A stretch of 64,000 nt of DNA from Corticimicrobacter sp040137905 (GCF_040137905.1 NZ_JBEFDG010000021.1:44990-108989); one strand, 5' to 3'. Counted from the first letter of the stretch, positions 49,603 to 59,485 are shown. Notes: a model not told the origin generated them from the sequence alone. A program made the numbers and translations.

Positions 49603-52568
49603 GATGCAGGTGTTCCTTGCGAATCGGGACGAGGGGTGCGGGGTGGGCTGGGCGCAATGCGGCCGACGACGACCAGCAGCATGCCTACCGCGAGGAAGGA
49701 TGCGATGCCGGTCAGATTGCCGATGTATTGGCGATCGACCAGCAGCAGCTTGAGCAGGACCAGGCCCAGCAGGATGGCCCCGCCAGTCCAGATGGCCCGG
49801 TTGCCATGGCGCGATCCGGCGATCCAGGCGACGACCCCGGCAATGCTCCAGGCGATGCTGAGGGAAATCTGCGCAATCGGCGTGGCCAGCAGGCCAGGAT
49901 GCCAGGGCAGATCGGCCCAGTGGTGGCAGGCGCGCAGCACGCTGCTGGTCAGGGCGGCGAACAGGGCGGCGCTCCAGCCCAGCCATGCAGCGGCTGGCAG
50001 GGGGCGTGCGGATTGGCGCATGGCCAGTGCCGTGCCGGCCAGGCCGCCGAACAGGAGCAGTTCGGTCGGATTGAGGACCGGTACCCAGAACGGGAGAGGC
50101 AGGCTGTCGCCAGGATGGAACAGGGCGCTGAGCCAGAGAATGGTGGGGATCAGACTGGCAATGACCAACCAGACCCGGCGCCACTGCAGGAATTGCTGCC
50201 CGATGGGCCAGCCGGCGCGTTGTGGCTGTTCCCAGGCCAGCCAGAGCATGAATGCCCAGGGCAGGAAATAGGCCAGTTGTGCCCAGGCACCCAGCGTCAA
50301 CAGGCCGCCATGGTAGACGATGTCATCGTAGTACGACAGGCGACCGGCATCCGGATAGGCCAGCGTCTGCATGCCTTGCGACAGCGTCGTGCTGGCCAGG
50401 ATGGCGATCAGTCCGAGCATGCACAGATGGACGATGGGCAGGGTTTTTGACTGTGTGGTTGGGCCGCCTTCGGCCTGGGAGTGGGCCGACGCATGTCCGG
50501 CCAGTGCGCGGCAGGCCAGCAGCAGGGCACCCGGAACAAGCAGCCAGGGCAGTTGGCGCCAATCGGTCAGCGTCAGTGGCGTACGGCTGTCGGACATGGA
50601 CAGCAGCGCGTAGAAGACGCAGAGCGCGGCGGCAGCCACCATCGGCCAGGCCAGCTTGCGCCATGCCAGGGGCCGGTAGGCCAGCGCTGCCACACCCGCC
50701 AGCAATGCGGTGAAGGTGGCCAGCACAGGCAGGGGTTGCCGGATACTCTGTTCGAAGAGAATTTCCCAGAGACCCAGTGCATAGCCCCAGAACAGCCCCC
50801 AGACCAGCATCACGCCAGCCAGGATGGGTTGCGCCCTGGGCATCGGGCGAGGGGCAGGCCGATCCAGTAGCCAGGCCGAGGCCAGCGCCGACAGGGACAG
50901 CAGCACGATACTCAGTCGATAGGACACGGTGTCGGGCTGCTTGAACAGCGACCAGAGCGACATCGGCCACAGTTCGCTGATGGCACCGTAGGATATGTGG
51001 TCGAGCAGGGCAAGGGCGGCGGCACCCTGCAGCAGCAGACCGGCCAGCATGAGCAGACGGCGCGATTGGCGCTGACCCAGCCAGACCAGCCCGGCACCCT
51101 GCAATGCCCAGATCGTGGAGGTCCATTGCGCCGACAGGGCCAGGGGAATGGCCAGTGTGACGAACGCCAGCGCGATGCCGGCCAATGCCTGGGAAAGCAA
51201 CTGGCCTCCGGTGATGCGGCGTGCCCAAAGACACAGCAGGGCGTAGACGAAGGCGACCGCCAGCGCACTGTAGGCCAGTGCCATCGGCTGGCCCGTGAGC
51301 ATCGCTGCCTGCAGGCTGAATGCCAGCAGCGGCGTGCCGAACAGCAGGGTATGGTCCAGACGTGCATGCAGGCGGCTGGTGACGGCACGCGGCGTGCGGG
51401 CATACAGCAGCGGAATGATGGCGTAGAACAGGAAGAACAGGATCAGGAAGGGCTCGACGCTGGCAAACAGCTCGTCGCGATAGGCGCGTGCACCCCACAT
51501 GGTGCCGACGCCGAATGTGAAGGCAAACCCCAGCAGATTGAGTGCGCGCCAGGGGCGCAGCCAGGCCACCAGCAGCACGGCGGCGTTGAGCACGGCATAG
51601 AAGCTGAACAGGGCGACATGGTTGCCAGAACCCGTGGACAGCAGCAAGGGGGCCAGGTAACCGCCTGACAGGCTCATGAAAGCCAGTGCCTGGGCATGCT
51701 GGCGGACGGCCAGGATGCTGCCGCAGGCTACCAGTACGACGATCAGGGCCAGTGCGACCGTGGCGGGCAGCAGATGGTAAAGCCTGAATGCGGAAAACAC
51801 GATCAGCATCAGGATGCCGAGCGCGCCGCCCTGGAGCGTGAGTCCGAAGGTAGGGCGTTGCCTTGCCGAACGCAGTCCCCAGCCGAGCATGCCGAGTGCG
51901 GCCAGGGCCGCGATAGCCAGGCGCAACGGCATGGGCAGCGAGAACAGCCCCGTCTGCGCAGCATAGCGCAGCGCGGCACCCGCGCCGATCAGCAGGATCA
52001 GCATGCCGATCTTGACCGGGATGTTGCCTTCGAAAAGCCATTGCCGGATCAGGCGCGAGGCTCGCACCAGCCAGTCCGGCTGCGTGGCTGTTGTCTTCGC
52101 GCCGCGTGCGGCGCTGGCCGGGCCGGTGGCGACAGCATGGGCAGTCGTGTTGGTGGGGGCGGGGATGTCGGCTGCTGTGCGTGCCGCGATGGCGGTGGCC
52201 GGAACAGGAGCGGATGTGGTTGCCACGTCAGGCGTTGGTGGATGGCTGGCTGGCCCTGGTTGCGGCGCGGTGGCAACTGGGGAGATGGCCGGGGCAGCTT
52301 CAGTCGTTGCCGAAGACGACTGCGCAAGTCTGGCCTCAAGGGCATGCAGTCGCTGGTGCAGTCGTGCTGTCTGGCGTTGCTGCCAGACGGCGAAGGCCAG
52401 CAGGCCGGCCAGGGTGCCGCCGCTGATCGCGAAGTAGCCGTCGCCGAGCAGATGGATGGCCCAGCCTGCAAAGGCTGCCAGCAGGAACGGCGTGATCGCG
52501 CGGCGGGCATGGATATACCTGCCGATCAGCCAGGCGACAAGCAGGGAAAGGACCAGGGCGAATTCCAT
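49599..52568 (-). CDS. DUF2339-family polytopic membrane protein
   Basis: 989 residues from the ATG at 52568. Two N-terminal helices, a short coiled coil (QQRQTARLHQRLHALEARLAQ, about 65-90), a long Ala/Pro/Thr-rich linker (about 90-170), then more than twenty hydrophobic helices to the end. The family has no known enzymatic activity. It is coupled to DUF3999, and its function is unproven; an envelope or glycan role is often guessed but not shown here. Confidence 0.88.
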   Translation of the reverse strand: MEFALVLSLLVAWLIGRYIHARRAITPFLLAAFAGWAIHLLGDGYFAISGGTLAGLLAFAVWQQRQTARLHQRLHALEARLAQSSSATTEAAPAISPVATAPQPGPASHPPTPDVATTSAPVPATAIAARTAADIPAPTNTTAHAVATGPASAARGAKTTATQPDWLVRASRLIRQWLFEGNIPVKIGMLILLIGAGAALRYAAQTGLFSLPMPLRLAIAALAALGMLGWGLRSARQRPTFGLTLQGGALGILMLIVFSAFRLYHLLPATVALALIVVLVACGSILAVRQHAQALAFMSLSGGYLAPLLLSTGSGNHVALFSFYAVLNAAVLLVAWLRPWRALNLLGFAFTFGVGTMWGARAYRDELFASVEPFLILFFLFYAIIPLLYARTPRAVTSRLHARLDHTLLFGTPLLAFSLQAAMLTGQPMALAYSALAVAFVYALLCLWARRITGGQLLSQALAGIALAFVTLAIPLALSAQWTSTIWALQGAGLVWLGQRQSRRLLMLAGLLLQGAAALALLDHISYGAISELWPMSLWSLFKQPDTVSYRLSIVLLSLSALASAWLLDRPAPRPMPRAQPILAGVMLVWGLFWGYALGLWEILFEQSIRQPLPVLATFTALLAGVAALAYRPLAWRKLAWPMVAAAALCVFYALLSMSDSRTPLTLTDWRQLPWLLVPGALLLACRALAGHASAHSQAEGGPTTQSKTLPIVHLCMLGLIAILASTTLSQGMQTLAYPDAGRLSYYDDIVYHGGLLTLGAWAQLAYFLPWAFMLWLAWEQPQRAGWPIGQQFLQWRRVWLVIASLIPTILWLSALFHPGDSLPLPFWVPVLNPTELLLFGGLAGTALAMRQSARPLPAAAWLGWSAALFAALTSSVLRACHHWADLPWHPGLLATPIAQISLSIAWSIAGVVAWIAGSRHGNRAIWTGGAILLGLVLLKLLLVDRQYIGNLTGIASFLAVGMLLVVVGRIAPSPPRTPRPDSQGTPAS

Positions 52569-52658
52569 AGGCGGTGCCAATAAGATATGAAAATGCGTTG
52601 CTGCGATTTAACCCGAAAACAGGAATGCTTCCTACTGTCTTTTTTACAGCGGTCCCGC

Positions 52659-53486
52659 TCAGCGGCGTGGCTGGCAGCGCGGGCAGAAATAGGTCGCGCG
52701 CTGGCCCTGCACGATACGGCGTATTACCGTGCCACACTGACGGCAGGGCTGGCCGTCGCGTTCGTATACATAGGCATGGAACTGGAAATAGCCGGGTTCT
52801 CCGCCGATGCCGACATAGTCGCGCAGTGTGGTGCCGCCCGCACGCAGGGCATCGCCCAGCGTGTCGCGGATGGCCTGCAGCAGTCGGGCGCAGCGCGGGC
52901 GCGACAGCCTGTTGGCAGGCAGGGCAGGGTGGATGCCGGCCCGGAACAGGCTTTCGGAGGCGTAGATATTGCCGACGCCGACGACGATGTGGCCGCCGAG
53001 CAAGGCCTGCTTGATCGGCAGACTGCGCCTGTGCAACTGTCCATGCAGCCACTCGGGTGTCAGTGCCGGGTCGAAGGGTTCCATGCCCAGTATCGCCAGC
53101 AGCGGATGTGCCTCGATCGGCCCGGCTTCGGCCGGATGCCAGAGCACGGCACCGAAACGGCGCGGGTCGTGCAGCCGCAGAGTGGCGTGATCGAATATCC
53201 AGTCGATGTGGTCGTGCTTGCGGGGCAGTTCGTCATCGGGGGTGCGGCGCAGCGAGCCGGACATGCCAAGGTGAACGATCTGCGTGCCATGCTCGAAGCG
53301 GATCAGCAGGTATTTGCCCCGCCGCTGGCAAGCCAGCACGGAATGACCTGCCAGTGTCTGCGGCAGGTGCGCGGGCACGGGCCAGCGCAGGGTGGGCTGT
53401 CTGACTACCAGTTGGCGCAGCGGATGGCCGGTCATGACAGCGTCGATTCCGCAACGGGTTGTTTCGACTTCGGGTAACTCAGGCAT
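52659..53486 (-). CDS. mutM: Formamidopyrimidine-DNA glycosylase (Fpg)
   Basis: 275 residues. The N-terminal PELPEVET supplies Pro2 as nucleophile and Glu3; HLGMSGSL and the GVGNIYASESLFRAGIHP helix-two-turn-helix region follow. The C-terminal zinc finger (CRQCGT ... CPRCQ) is intact. It removes 8-oxoguanine and formamidopyrimidines and nicks the strand. It is divergent from the TPR gene. Confidence 0.98.
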   Translation of the reverse strand: MPELPEVETTRCGIDAVMTGHPLRQLVVRQPTLRWPVPAHLPQTLAGHSVLACQRRGKYLLIRFEHGTQIVHLGMSGSLRRTPDDELPRKHDHIDWIFDHATLRLHDPRRFGAVLWHPAEAGPIEAHPLLAILGMEPFDPALTPEWLHGQLHRRSLPIKQALLGGHIVVGVGNIYASESLFRAGIHPALPANRLSRPRCARLLQAIRDTLGDALRAGGTTLRDYVGIGGEPGYFQFHAYVYERDGQPCRQCGTVIRRIVQGQRATYFCPRCQPRR

Positions 53487-53559
53487 GGAGTGATGCTAAC
53501 ATTCCCGCATCCGCTCATGCCCGCCTGGGCATGAAAAGTTTTCATTCGGTAATGCTCAG

Positions 53560-55416
53560 ATGATGAATCCCGTTCGGTTTTTCCTGACCTCGCTGGGAGC
53601 GGGGCTGCTGGCGACTGGCTCGGCCAGTGGCAGCACGCACGTTTCGCGGCTGCTGGCCGCAGACGACACGCCCAAAGTGGTGCAGTCGGCCCGTGAGGTC
53701 GAGCGCATTCACCTGCGCCAGGGAGAACTGCCGGAGGTCAAGCTGACGGGCGATATCCTCTATCGCATCCTGGCGTCCGAAGTGGCGGCACAGCGGGGCA
53801 TCTATCCCACGGCAGCCAGTACGCTCTACCAACTGGCACAGTCCACCCGCGACCCGCGGCTGGCCCGGCGTGCGCTGGAGTTCTCGCTGGCCGGCGGCAG
53901 CCTGGTCAATGCGCTTGAGGCGGCGCGGCTCTGGGCCACGCTTGATCCTGCCGATCCCGAGGCCGACTCATCCGTGCTGGCCCTGAGCGCCGCCAACGGG
54001 CAGACCCGAGGGTTGGCGGATGAGTTGCGCCAGCGCATGACGAACGCCACCGACAAGGTGGCTGCGCTGGAGCAGGCCCTGCAGGTCTTGGGACGGGTGC
54101 GCCAGCGCAAGCAGGCGCTGGATATCCTCGACCAGGTACTCGATGACCAGACCCGTCAGATGTACGAGGCCCGGCTGGCCCTCTCCGATCTTGCCTTTGT
54201 CGCCCAGGAAATCGACCGTGCCGTGCTGGAAGCCCGTCTGGCGCTGGTGGCCCGGCCCGGTGCCGAGCAGGCCGCATTGCGCGTACTCGAATACGGCATG
54301 AACCTCGATCAGGAGCAGGCCATCGAGGATGCCCGGACGTTCGTTCGCAACCACCCCGGTGCCCGTGAAGTACGGCTGGCACTGGTCGGTCTGTTCGTCA
54401 ACCTCAATCGCTACGATGATGCGCTGCAGGAGCTGACGCGCATGCGCGCCGATGCTCCCGAGGATTTCGACCTGCTGCTGTTGCAGGCCGAAGTCAATTA
54501 CCAGTCTGAGCGTCTGGATACGGCCCGTGCGCTGCTGGATCAGTATCTTTCGGTGCAGACCCAACGGCGGCGCGATGTGGGCGATGGTGCATCGGATGCC
54601 TCTTCTGCGCAGGCCGATGCCTATTTGCTGCTGGCGCGCATTTCCCAGGAGCAGGGCAAGATCGAGCAGGCCGTGCAGGAACTCGGCATGATCGATGACC
54701 CCGACATGCAATTCCAGATTTCCCTGCGCCAGGCCCAGCTGTATGCCAGCCAGGGGCAGTTCGATGCTGCCCTGGAGCGGGTTCATCAGGCACAGGCACG
54801 CGACGATGACGAGCGTATCCAGCGGGTGCAGTTCGAGGCACAGCTCCTGCGCGAAGCCGGCCGTGTGGAGGCCGCGATCGCCGTGTTGGAAAAAGCCGAT
54901 GTCGACATCCCGGATGCGACCCAGATCAAGTATGACCTGAGCATGCTGTACGAGCGGGTGGGGCGGCTCGATGAGATGGAACGCCTCCTGCGCCGGATCA
55001 TCGAGATCGATCCTTCCCATGCGCATGCCTACAACGCGCTGGGCTACACCTTTGCGGATCGCAATATCCGTCTTGAGGAAGCGCATGCCCTGATTTCCAG
55101 GGCGCTCGACATGATGCCCGACAATCCCTACATCCTCGACAGCATGGGATGGGTGTTGTTCAGGCAGGGCGATCTCGGCCGTGCCCAGGATTATCTGTGG
55201 CAGGCCTATCGGATCGCACCCGAGTCGGAAATCGCCGCGCATCTGGCTGAAGTGATGTGGCAGCGTGGCAGCGTCGATGAAGCCCGCCAGTTGCTGGCCG
55301 ACGGATTGCGCCAGGAGCCTGACAGCGCTGTGCTGCTCGAAACCGTCAAGAAGCTTGGCCTGACCGCCGACGAGCTGATTTCCGTGCAGCCCGCCCAGGG
55401 CGTATCCGCGCCATGA
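53560..55416 (+). CDS. Tetratricopeptide-repeat protein upstream of lolB
   Basis: 618 residues. Signal-peptide-like N-terminus (FFLTSLGAGLLATGSASGS) followed by many TPR units; the C-terminal ones (AHAYNALGYTFADRNIRLEEAHALISRALDMMPDNPYILDSMGWVLFRQGDLGRAQDYL) are clear. ATG at 53560 or 53563. Its stop overlaps the lolB start. This TPR-lolB order is a regular betaproteobacterial arrangement, which points to an envelope or lipoprotein-related scaffold. Confidence 0.9.
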   Translation: MMNPVRFFLTSLGAGLLATGSASGSTHVSRLLAADDTPKVVQSAREVERIHLRQGELPEVKLTGDILYRILASEVAAQRGIYPTAASTLYQLAQSTRDPRLARRALEFSLAGGSLVNALEAARLWATLDPADPEADSSVLALSAANGQTRGLADELRQRMTNATDKVAALEQALQVLGRVRQRKQALDILDQVLDDQTRQMYEARLALSDLAFVAQEIDRAVLEARLALVARPGAEQAALRVLEYGMNLDQEQAIEDARTFVRNHPGAREVRLALVGLFVNLNRYDDALQELTRMRADAPEDFDLLLLQAEVNYQSERLDTARALLDQYLSVQTQRRRDVGDGASDASSAQADAYLLLARISQEQGKIEQAVQELGMIDDPDMQFQISLRQAQLYASQGQFDAALERVHQAQARDDDERIQRVQFEAQLLREAGRVEAAIAVLEKADVDIPDATQIKYDLSMLYERVGRLDEMERLLRRIIEIDPSHAHAYNALGYTFADRNIRLEEAHALISRALDMMPDNPYILDSMGWVLFRQGDLGRAQDYLWQAYRIAPESEIAAHLAEVMWQRGSVDEARQLLADGLRQEPDSAVLLETVKKLGLTADELISVQPAQGVSAP

Positions 55417-56009
55417 GCGGCAAGTCGATCCCGCGTTTGGTGCGTGCCAGTGTCATGGCTGCTGTGGCCCTGACGCTGGCTGCGTGCGCCACACCGGATC
55501 CGCTGGGCAGCCTGGGAACGGGTGATGCAGCGCATCATGCCGTCATGCGTACGGGCCGCTTCGCCGTGCAAGTCGTGCAGGCCGATGGCAAACAGGATGC
55601 CGTGCAGGGCGGTTTTGCCTGGCGCGATGAAGGATCCCGGCTGCGCCTTGACCTGTCCACTCCAATGGGAGCCACACTGGCGCGTATCGACGCAAACCCT
55701 GCGCAGGCGCGGCTCACGCGCAGCGACGGCAGTGTGGAACTGGCCGAGGACCCCGATGCCCTGGCCCGCAGGGTGCTGGGTGCAGATGTACCTGTCTCGG
55801 GACTGCGTGCCTGGCTACAGGGGCGTCCTCTTCCGGGCTTGCCTGTCGAAGGGGCACGTCATGATGCGGCGGGCCGGCTGGTCTGGTTTGAACAGGATGG
55901 CTGGCAGGTGGCATTGGAGCGTTATCGCGAGGATGGTACGCCGGGTCTGGTGCGCCTGTCGCGCCAGGCGGCCGACAGGCGGGTATCGGTGCGCCTGGTG
56001 ATGTCGTGA
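55413..56009 (+). CDS. lolB: Outer-membrane lipoprotein LolB
   Basis: 198 residues. Lipoprotein signal with lipobox LAAC (Cys25), then the LolB barrel: RTGRFAVQV, FAWRDEGSRLRLDLSTPMGATLARI and LRAWLQGRPLPG. It receives lipoproteins from LolA and inserts them in the outer membrane. Both ends are coupled by 4-bp overlaps (ATGA to the TPR gene, GTGA to ispE). Confidence 0.93.
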   Translation: MSGKSIPRLVRASVMAAVALTLAACATPDPLGSLGTGDAAHHAVMRTGRFAVQVVQADGKQDAVQGGFAWRDEGSRLRLDLSTPMGATLARIDANPAQARLTRSDGSVELAEDPDALARRVLGADVPVSGLRAWLQGRPLPGLPVEGARHDAAGRLVWFEQDGWQVALERYREDGTPGLVRLSRQAADRRVSVRLVMS

Positions 56010-56929
56010 AGACGCTTTACGATATTCCGGCACCTGCCAAGATCAATCTTTTCCTGCATGTGGTCGGTCGCCGCGATGATGGCTACCACCTGCTGCAGAC
56101 CGTCTTTCGCTTCATCGACCTGCAGGATACGCTTCAGGCTGACGTGCGTACCGATGGCGAGATCAGTCGCAGCTACGACCTGCCAGGTGTGTTGCCCGAG
56201 CAGGATATCGTTCTGCGAGCCGCCCGTCTTCTGCAGGCGGAAACCGGTACGTCGCTTGGTGTTCACCTGGGCCTGGACAAACGCATTCCGATGGGCGGCG
56301 GATTGGGCGGTGGTTCCAGCGATGCCGCCAGCGTGCTGGTGGCGCTCAACCGGCTCTGGGGTACGGGCCTGGATCGCAGCCAGTTGATGCAACTGGGCCT
56401 GCGGCTGGGGGCTGACGTGCCGGTCTTCATCTTCGGCCGGAATGCATTTGCCGAAGGCGTGGGTGAGGAATTGCAGCCGCTGCCTTTGCCGCAGGCCGCC
56501 TACGTGATCGTGCAACCTTGCGCGAGCGTGGCGACTGTCGATATTTTTTCAGCGAAAGAGTTGACACGCGATACAAAGCCTGTCAAAATTACGGACTTTC
56601 CTGCTGCTGAAACAGATTTTTTGCTTCAGCCACCTCAAGAGGTGCGGCAGTTCGGGCATAATGATCTTCAGCCTGTCGTCTACAGCCGGTATCCGGTCGT
56701 GTCGCAAGCTGCAAAATGGTTATCAGGCCTGGGTGTCGAGGTCAGGATGTCGGGCTCGGGCGCATGCCTTTTTGCCGGATATCATGATCTGCAAAACGCC
56801 GTTTTGGCAAAACAGGAAATTGTCGCTACAATGCGAACCGCCGGATCGGAAGCGATCAGGTTGATCAACTCGGTGCATGCATGTGCCGGACTGGTCGAGC
56901 ATCCATTGCGACATTGGGTTACCCGATAA
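56006..56929 (+). CDS. ispE: 4-diphosphocytidyl-2-C-methyl-D-erythritol kinase
   Basis: 307 residues. GHMP kinase: PAPAKINLFLHVVGRRDDGYHLL at the N-terminus, phosphate loop PMGGGLGGGSSDAASVL near 96-112, and MSGSGACLFAG near the C-terminus. Fourth enzyme of the MEP isoprenoid pathway. It uses a GTG start inside the LolB stop. It ends 1 bp before the tRNA-Gln gene. Confidence 0.97.
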   Translation: MKTLYDIPAPAKINLFLHVVGRRDDGYHLLQTVFRFIDLQDTLQADVRTDGEISRSYDLPGVLPEQDIVLRAARLLQAETGTSLGVHLGLDKRIPMGGGLGGGSSDAASVLVALNRLWGTGLDRSQLMQLGLRLGADVPVFIFGRNAFAEGVGEELQPLPLPQAAYVIVQPCASVATVDIFSAKELTRDTKPVKITDFPAAETDFLLQPPQEVRQFGHNDLQPVVYSRYPVVSQAAKWLSGLGVEVRMSGSGACLFAGYHDLQNAVLAKQEIVATMRTAGSEAIRLINSVHACAGLVEHPLRHWVTR

Positions 56930-56930
56930 T

Positions 56931-57006
56931 TGGGGAGTGGCCAAGCGGTTAAGGCACCGGATTTTGATTCCGGCATGCGAAGGTTCGAATCCTTCCTCCC
57001 CAGCCA
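56931..57006 (+). tRNA. tRNA-Gln (anticodon TTG)
   Basis: Acceptor stem TGGGGAG (56931-56937) pairs with CTCCCCA (56996-57002); CCA is encoded at 57004-57006 after discriminator G57003. The anticodon stem CCGGA/TCCGG holds the loop TTTTGAT, with anticodon TTG at 56964-56966, reading CAA/CAG. T-loop GTTCGAAT is normal. It lies between ispE and prs, as in related genomes. Confidence 0.97.
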
Positions 57007-57041
57007 GAATTCGTACGTGATTTACAAAAATAAAAGCTGTT

Positions 57042-57088
57042 GAACCTGCCAGGAAGAAATCGAGGGGGCGGGTTCGGCGGCTTTTTTT
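57042..57088 (+). terminator. Possible terminator or attenuator before prs
   Basis: GAACCTGCC (57042-57050) and GGCGGGTTC (57067-57075), one T-G pair, form a 9-bp stem followed 6 bases later by seven T. It may end the tRNA transcript or attenuate prs, which starts 37 bp further on. Confidence 0.5.
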
Positions 57089-57124
57089 GTTTTCAGGGTC
57101 CAGGCCCGTTACATCTGCATCGAC

Positions 57125-58075
57125 ATGGCACACGAACACTTCATGATTTTCACCGGCACTGCCAACACGCGTCTGGCAGCCGATGTGGCCAACCATCTGG
57201 ATATGTCGCTGGGGAAAATGACCGTCGGTCGTTTTTCCGATGGCGAAGTGATGGTTGAAATCAACGAAAACGTGCGGGGCAAGGACGTGTTCGTGCTGCA
57301 GCCGACCTGTGCACCGACCAACGACAACCTGATGGAAATCATGGTGATGGTCGATGCCCTGCGCCGCGCCTCGGCAGGTCGCATCACCGCCGCGATTCCC
57401 TACTTCGGCTACGCCCGCCAGGACCGCCGGCCTCGTTCGGCCCGCGTGTCGATCTCGGCCAAGGTGGTGGCCAACATGCTGCAGGTCGCCGGTGTCGACC
57501 GCGTGCTGACCATGGACCTGCACGCCGACCAGATCCAGGGCTTCTTCGATATCCCGGTCGACAACATCTATGCCGGTCCGATCCTGCTGGGTGATATCTG
57601 GCGCCGCAACTTCAAGAACCTGGTCGTGGTGTCTCCCGATATCGGCGGCGTGGTGCGCGCCCGTGCGCTGGCCAAGCCGCTCGAGGCCGATCTGGCCATC
57701 ATCGACAAGCGCCGTCCGCGCGCCAATGTGTCCGAAGTCATGAACATCATCGGCGACGTCGATGGCCGTACCTGCATCATCATGGATGACATGGTGGATA
57801 CCGCCGGCACGCTGTGCAAGGCTGCGCAGGCGCTCAAGGATCGCGGTGCCGGCACTGTATATGCCTATTGCACCCACCCGGTCCTGTCGGGCAGCGCCAT
57901 CGAGCGCATCACCGATTCGGCGCTTGATGAGCTGGTCGTGACCGATACCATTCCGCTGGGCGAGGAAGCCCGCAATTGCGGTCGCATCCGCCAATTGTCG
58001 TGTGCCGCGCTGCTGGGTGAAACCATTCTGCGCATTGCCAATGCCGAATCGGTCAGCTCGCTGTTTGTCGAATAA
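57125..58075 (+). CDS. prs: Ribose-phosphate pyrophosphokinase
   Basis: 316 residues. FTGTANTRLAADVANHLDMSLGKMTVGRFSDGEVMVEI is the class I N-terminus; RPRSARVSISAKVVANML the flexible loop; and IIMDDMVDTAGTL the PRPP-binding loop. It makes PRPP for nucleotide, histidine and tryptophan synthesis. The neighbour order tRNA-Gln-prs-rplY-pth is conserved in Burkholderiales. Confidence 0.98.
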   Translation: MAHEHFMIFTGTANTRLAADVANHLDMSLGKMTVGRFSDGEVMVEINENVRGKDVFVLQPTCAPTNDNLMEIMVMVDALRRASAGRITAAIPYFGYARQDRRPRSARVSISAKVVANMLQVAGVDRVLTMDLHADQIQGFFDIPVDNIYAGPILLGDIWRRNFKNLVVVSPDIGGVVRARALAKPLEADLAIIDKRRPRANVSEVMNIIGDVDGRTCIIMDDMVDTAGTLCKAAQALKDRGAGTVYAYCTHPVLSGSAIERITDSALDELVVTDTIPLGEEARNCGRIRQLSCAALLGETILRIANAESVSSLFVE

Positions 58076-58199
58076 AATACCCGGTTTTCCGGCATGACTG
58101 GTCGCGGTCGTGCCGGGCACAGGTCCCGCATGTGCGACGGCCTGAACATCTGGACATGCTCCTATCGGGGATGTCTGCTTCAATAGTCTGGAGTTTTAC

Positions 58200-58799
58200 A
58201 TGAAATTCAATGCAACTGCGCGTAGCGTCCAGGGTACGAGTGCGAGCCGCCGCCTGCGCCGCGCTGGCCGTGTTCCGGCCATCGTCTATGGTGGTGCTGC
58301 CCAGCCCGCCAACGTCGAACTGGATCACAACGAGATTTTCCACGCACTGCGCAAGCCCGCATTCGCCTCGTCCGTGCTCGAAATGGACCTCGAAGGCAAG
58401 GTCGAGAACGTCCTGCTGCGCTCGGTCCAATGGCACCCCTTCAAGTCCCAGGTCCTGCATATCGACTTCCAGCGCGTCAATGCCAACGAAAAGCTGACCA
58501 CCAAGGTGCCGCTGCGTCTCATCAACGCCGAAGCCTCGCCTGCCGTGAAGCTGAGCAGCGCCCTGATCAGCCAGATCCACACCGAAGTCGAAGTGGTCTG
58601 CCTGCCCAAGGACCTGCCTGCCGAGATCGTGGTTGACCTGTCGAACCTGCAAGGCGGTGCTTCCGTGCACCTGAACGACCTGGTCGCCCCGGCTGGCGTG
58701 AGCTTCCAGGCTCACCCCAACGATCCCAATCCGGCCCTGGTGGCTGCCATCGTCAAGGGTGGTGGTGCAGCTGGCGCAACGGAAGAAGCCGAAGGCTGA
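58200..58799 (+). CDS. rplY: 50S ribosomal protein L25/general stress protein Ctc
   Basis: 199 residues, the long (Ctc) form with N-terminal 5S rRNA-binding domain (ASRRLRRAGRVPAIVYGG) and a C-terminal beta domain ending in an Ala/Gly/Glu tail. GGAG lies before the ATG. A strong terminator follows. Confidence 0.97.
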   Translation: MKFNATARSVQGTSASRRLRRAGRVPAIVYGGAAQPANVELDHNEIFHALRKPAFASSVLEMDLEGKVENVLLRSVQWHPFKSQVLHIDFQRVNANEKLTTKVPLRLINAEASPAVKLSSALISQIHTEVEVVCLPKDLPAEIVVDLSNLQGGASVHLNDLVAPAGVSFQAHPNDPNPALVAAIVKGGGAAGATEEAEG

Positions 58800-58807
58800 T
58801 CCCGGAT

Positions 58808-58868
58808 ATGCCGGCCTGCGCCGGCATGCTGGAACCCCATGCATGCACGCGCATGTCATGGGGTTTTT
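58808..58868 (+). terminator. Hairpin plus intrinsic terminator after rplY
   Basis: First hairpin ATGCCGGC-CTGC-GCCGGCAT (58808-58827) is a perfect 8-bp stem. Second: AACCCCATG + CATGC, loop ACGC, GCATG, bulged T, CATGGGGTT (58833-58865), followed by TTT. The second is a good intrinsic terminator; it separates rplY from pth. Confidence 0.85.
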
Positions 58869-58891
58869 CATAATAAGAGTGTGCATTCGAG

Positions 58892-59482
58892 ATGAGCTTA
58901 CCCATACGTCTGCTGGTCGGTCTTGGCAATCCAGGCAGTGAATATGCCAGGACACGGCACAATGCCGGTTTCTGGCTGCTGGATCAGGCTGCCGCCGATC
59001 TGGGGGCCTCGTTCGGCATGGACAGGAATTTCTTTGGCGAAGTCGCGTCGGCCCGTCGTGGCGGCGAACGGATTCACCTGCTCAAGCCCACGACGTTCAT
59101 GAACCGCTCCGGCCAGGCCGTGGGCACCATGGCGCGCTTCTACAAGATTCAGCCTGAGGAAGTCCTGGTCGTGCATGACGAACTGGACCTGATGCCGGGA
59201 CAGATCAAGCTGAAGCAGGGCGGTGGCCATGCGGGCCACAACGGTCTCAAGGATATCCAGGCCGCTCTGGGCAGCCCTGCGTTCTGGCGCCTGCGCATCG
59301 GCATCGGCCATCCCCGCACGCTCAACCTGGCGCAACAGGTGGCCGCTTTCGTGCTGAATCCACCGCGCCTGGAAGAGCAGATCGATATCGATCGCGCCAT
59401 CGACAAGGGACGCAAGGCATTGCCGCAATTGCTCGACGGCCAGTTCGAGTTCGCCGTGCGCGACCTGCATACGGAGAGCTGA
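58892..59482 (+). CDS. pth: Peptidyl-tRNA hydrolase
   Basis: 196 residues. VGLGNPGSEYARTRHNAGFWLLD contains catalytic His; LKPTTFMNRSGQAVG, VVHDELDL and GGGHAGHNGLKDI complete the active site. It recycles peptidyl-tRNA dropped from ribosomes. Three bases separate it from the next gene. Confidence 0.98.
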   Translation: MSLPIRLLVGLGNPGSEYARTRHNAGFWLLDQAAADLGASFGMDRNFFGEVASARRGGERIHLLKPTTFMNRSGQAVGTMARFYKIQPEEVLVVHDELDLMPGQIKLKQGGGHAGHNGLKDIQAALGSPAFWRLRIGIGHPRTLNLAQQVAAFVLNPPRLEEQIDIDRAIDKGRKALPQLLDGQFEFAVRDLHTES

Positions 59483-59485
59483 TCG

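Noticed and set aside
56931..57125. tRNA-Gln as an integration site
   Set aside because: No integrase gene and no repeat of the tRNA 3' end downstream; core genes follow directly.
58075..58199. Regulatory hairpin CCGGCA/TGCCGG before rplY
   Set aside because: Only 6-bp arms 16 bases apart; too weak to claim an L25 autoregulatory site.
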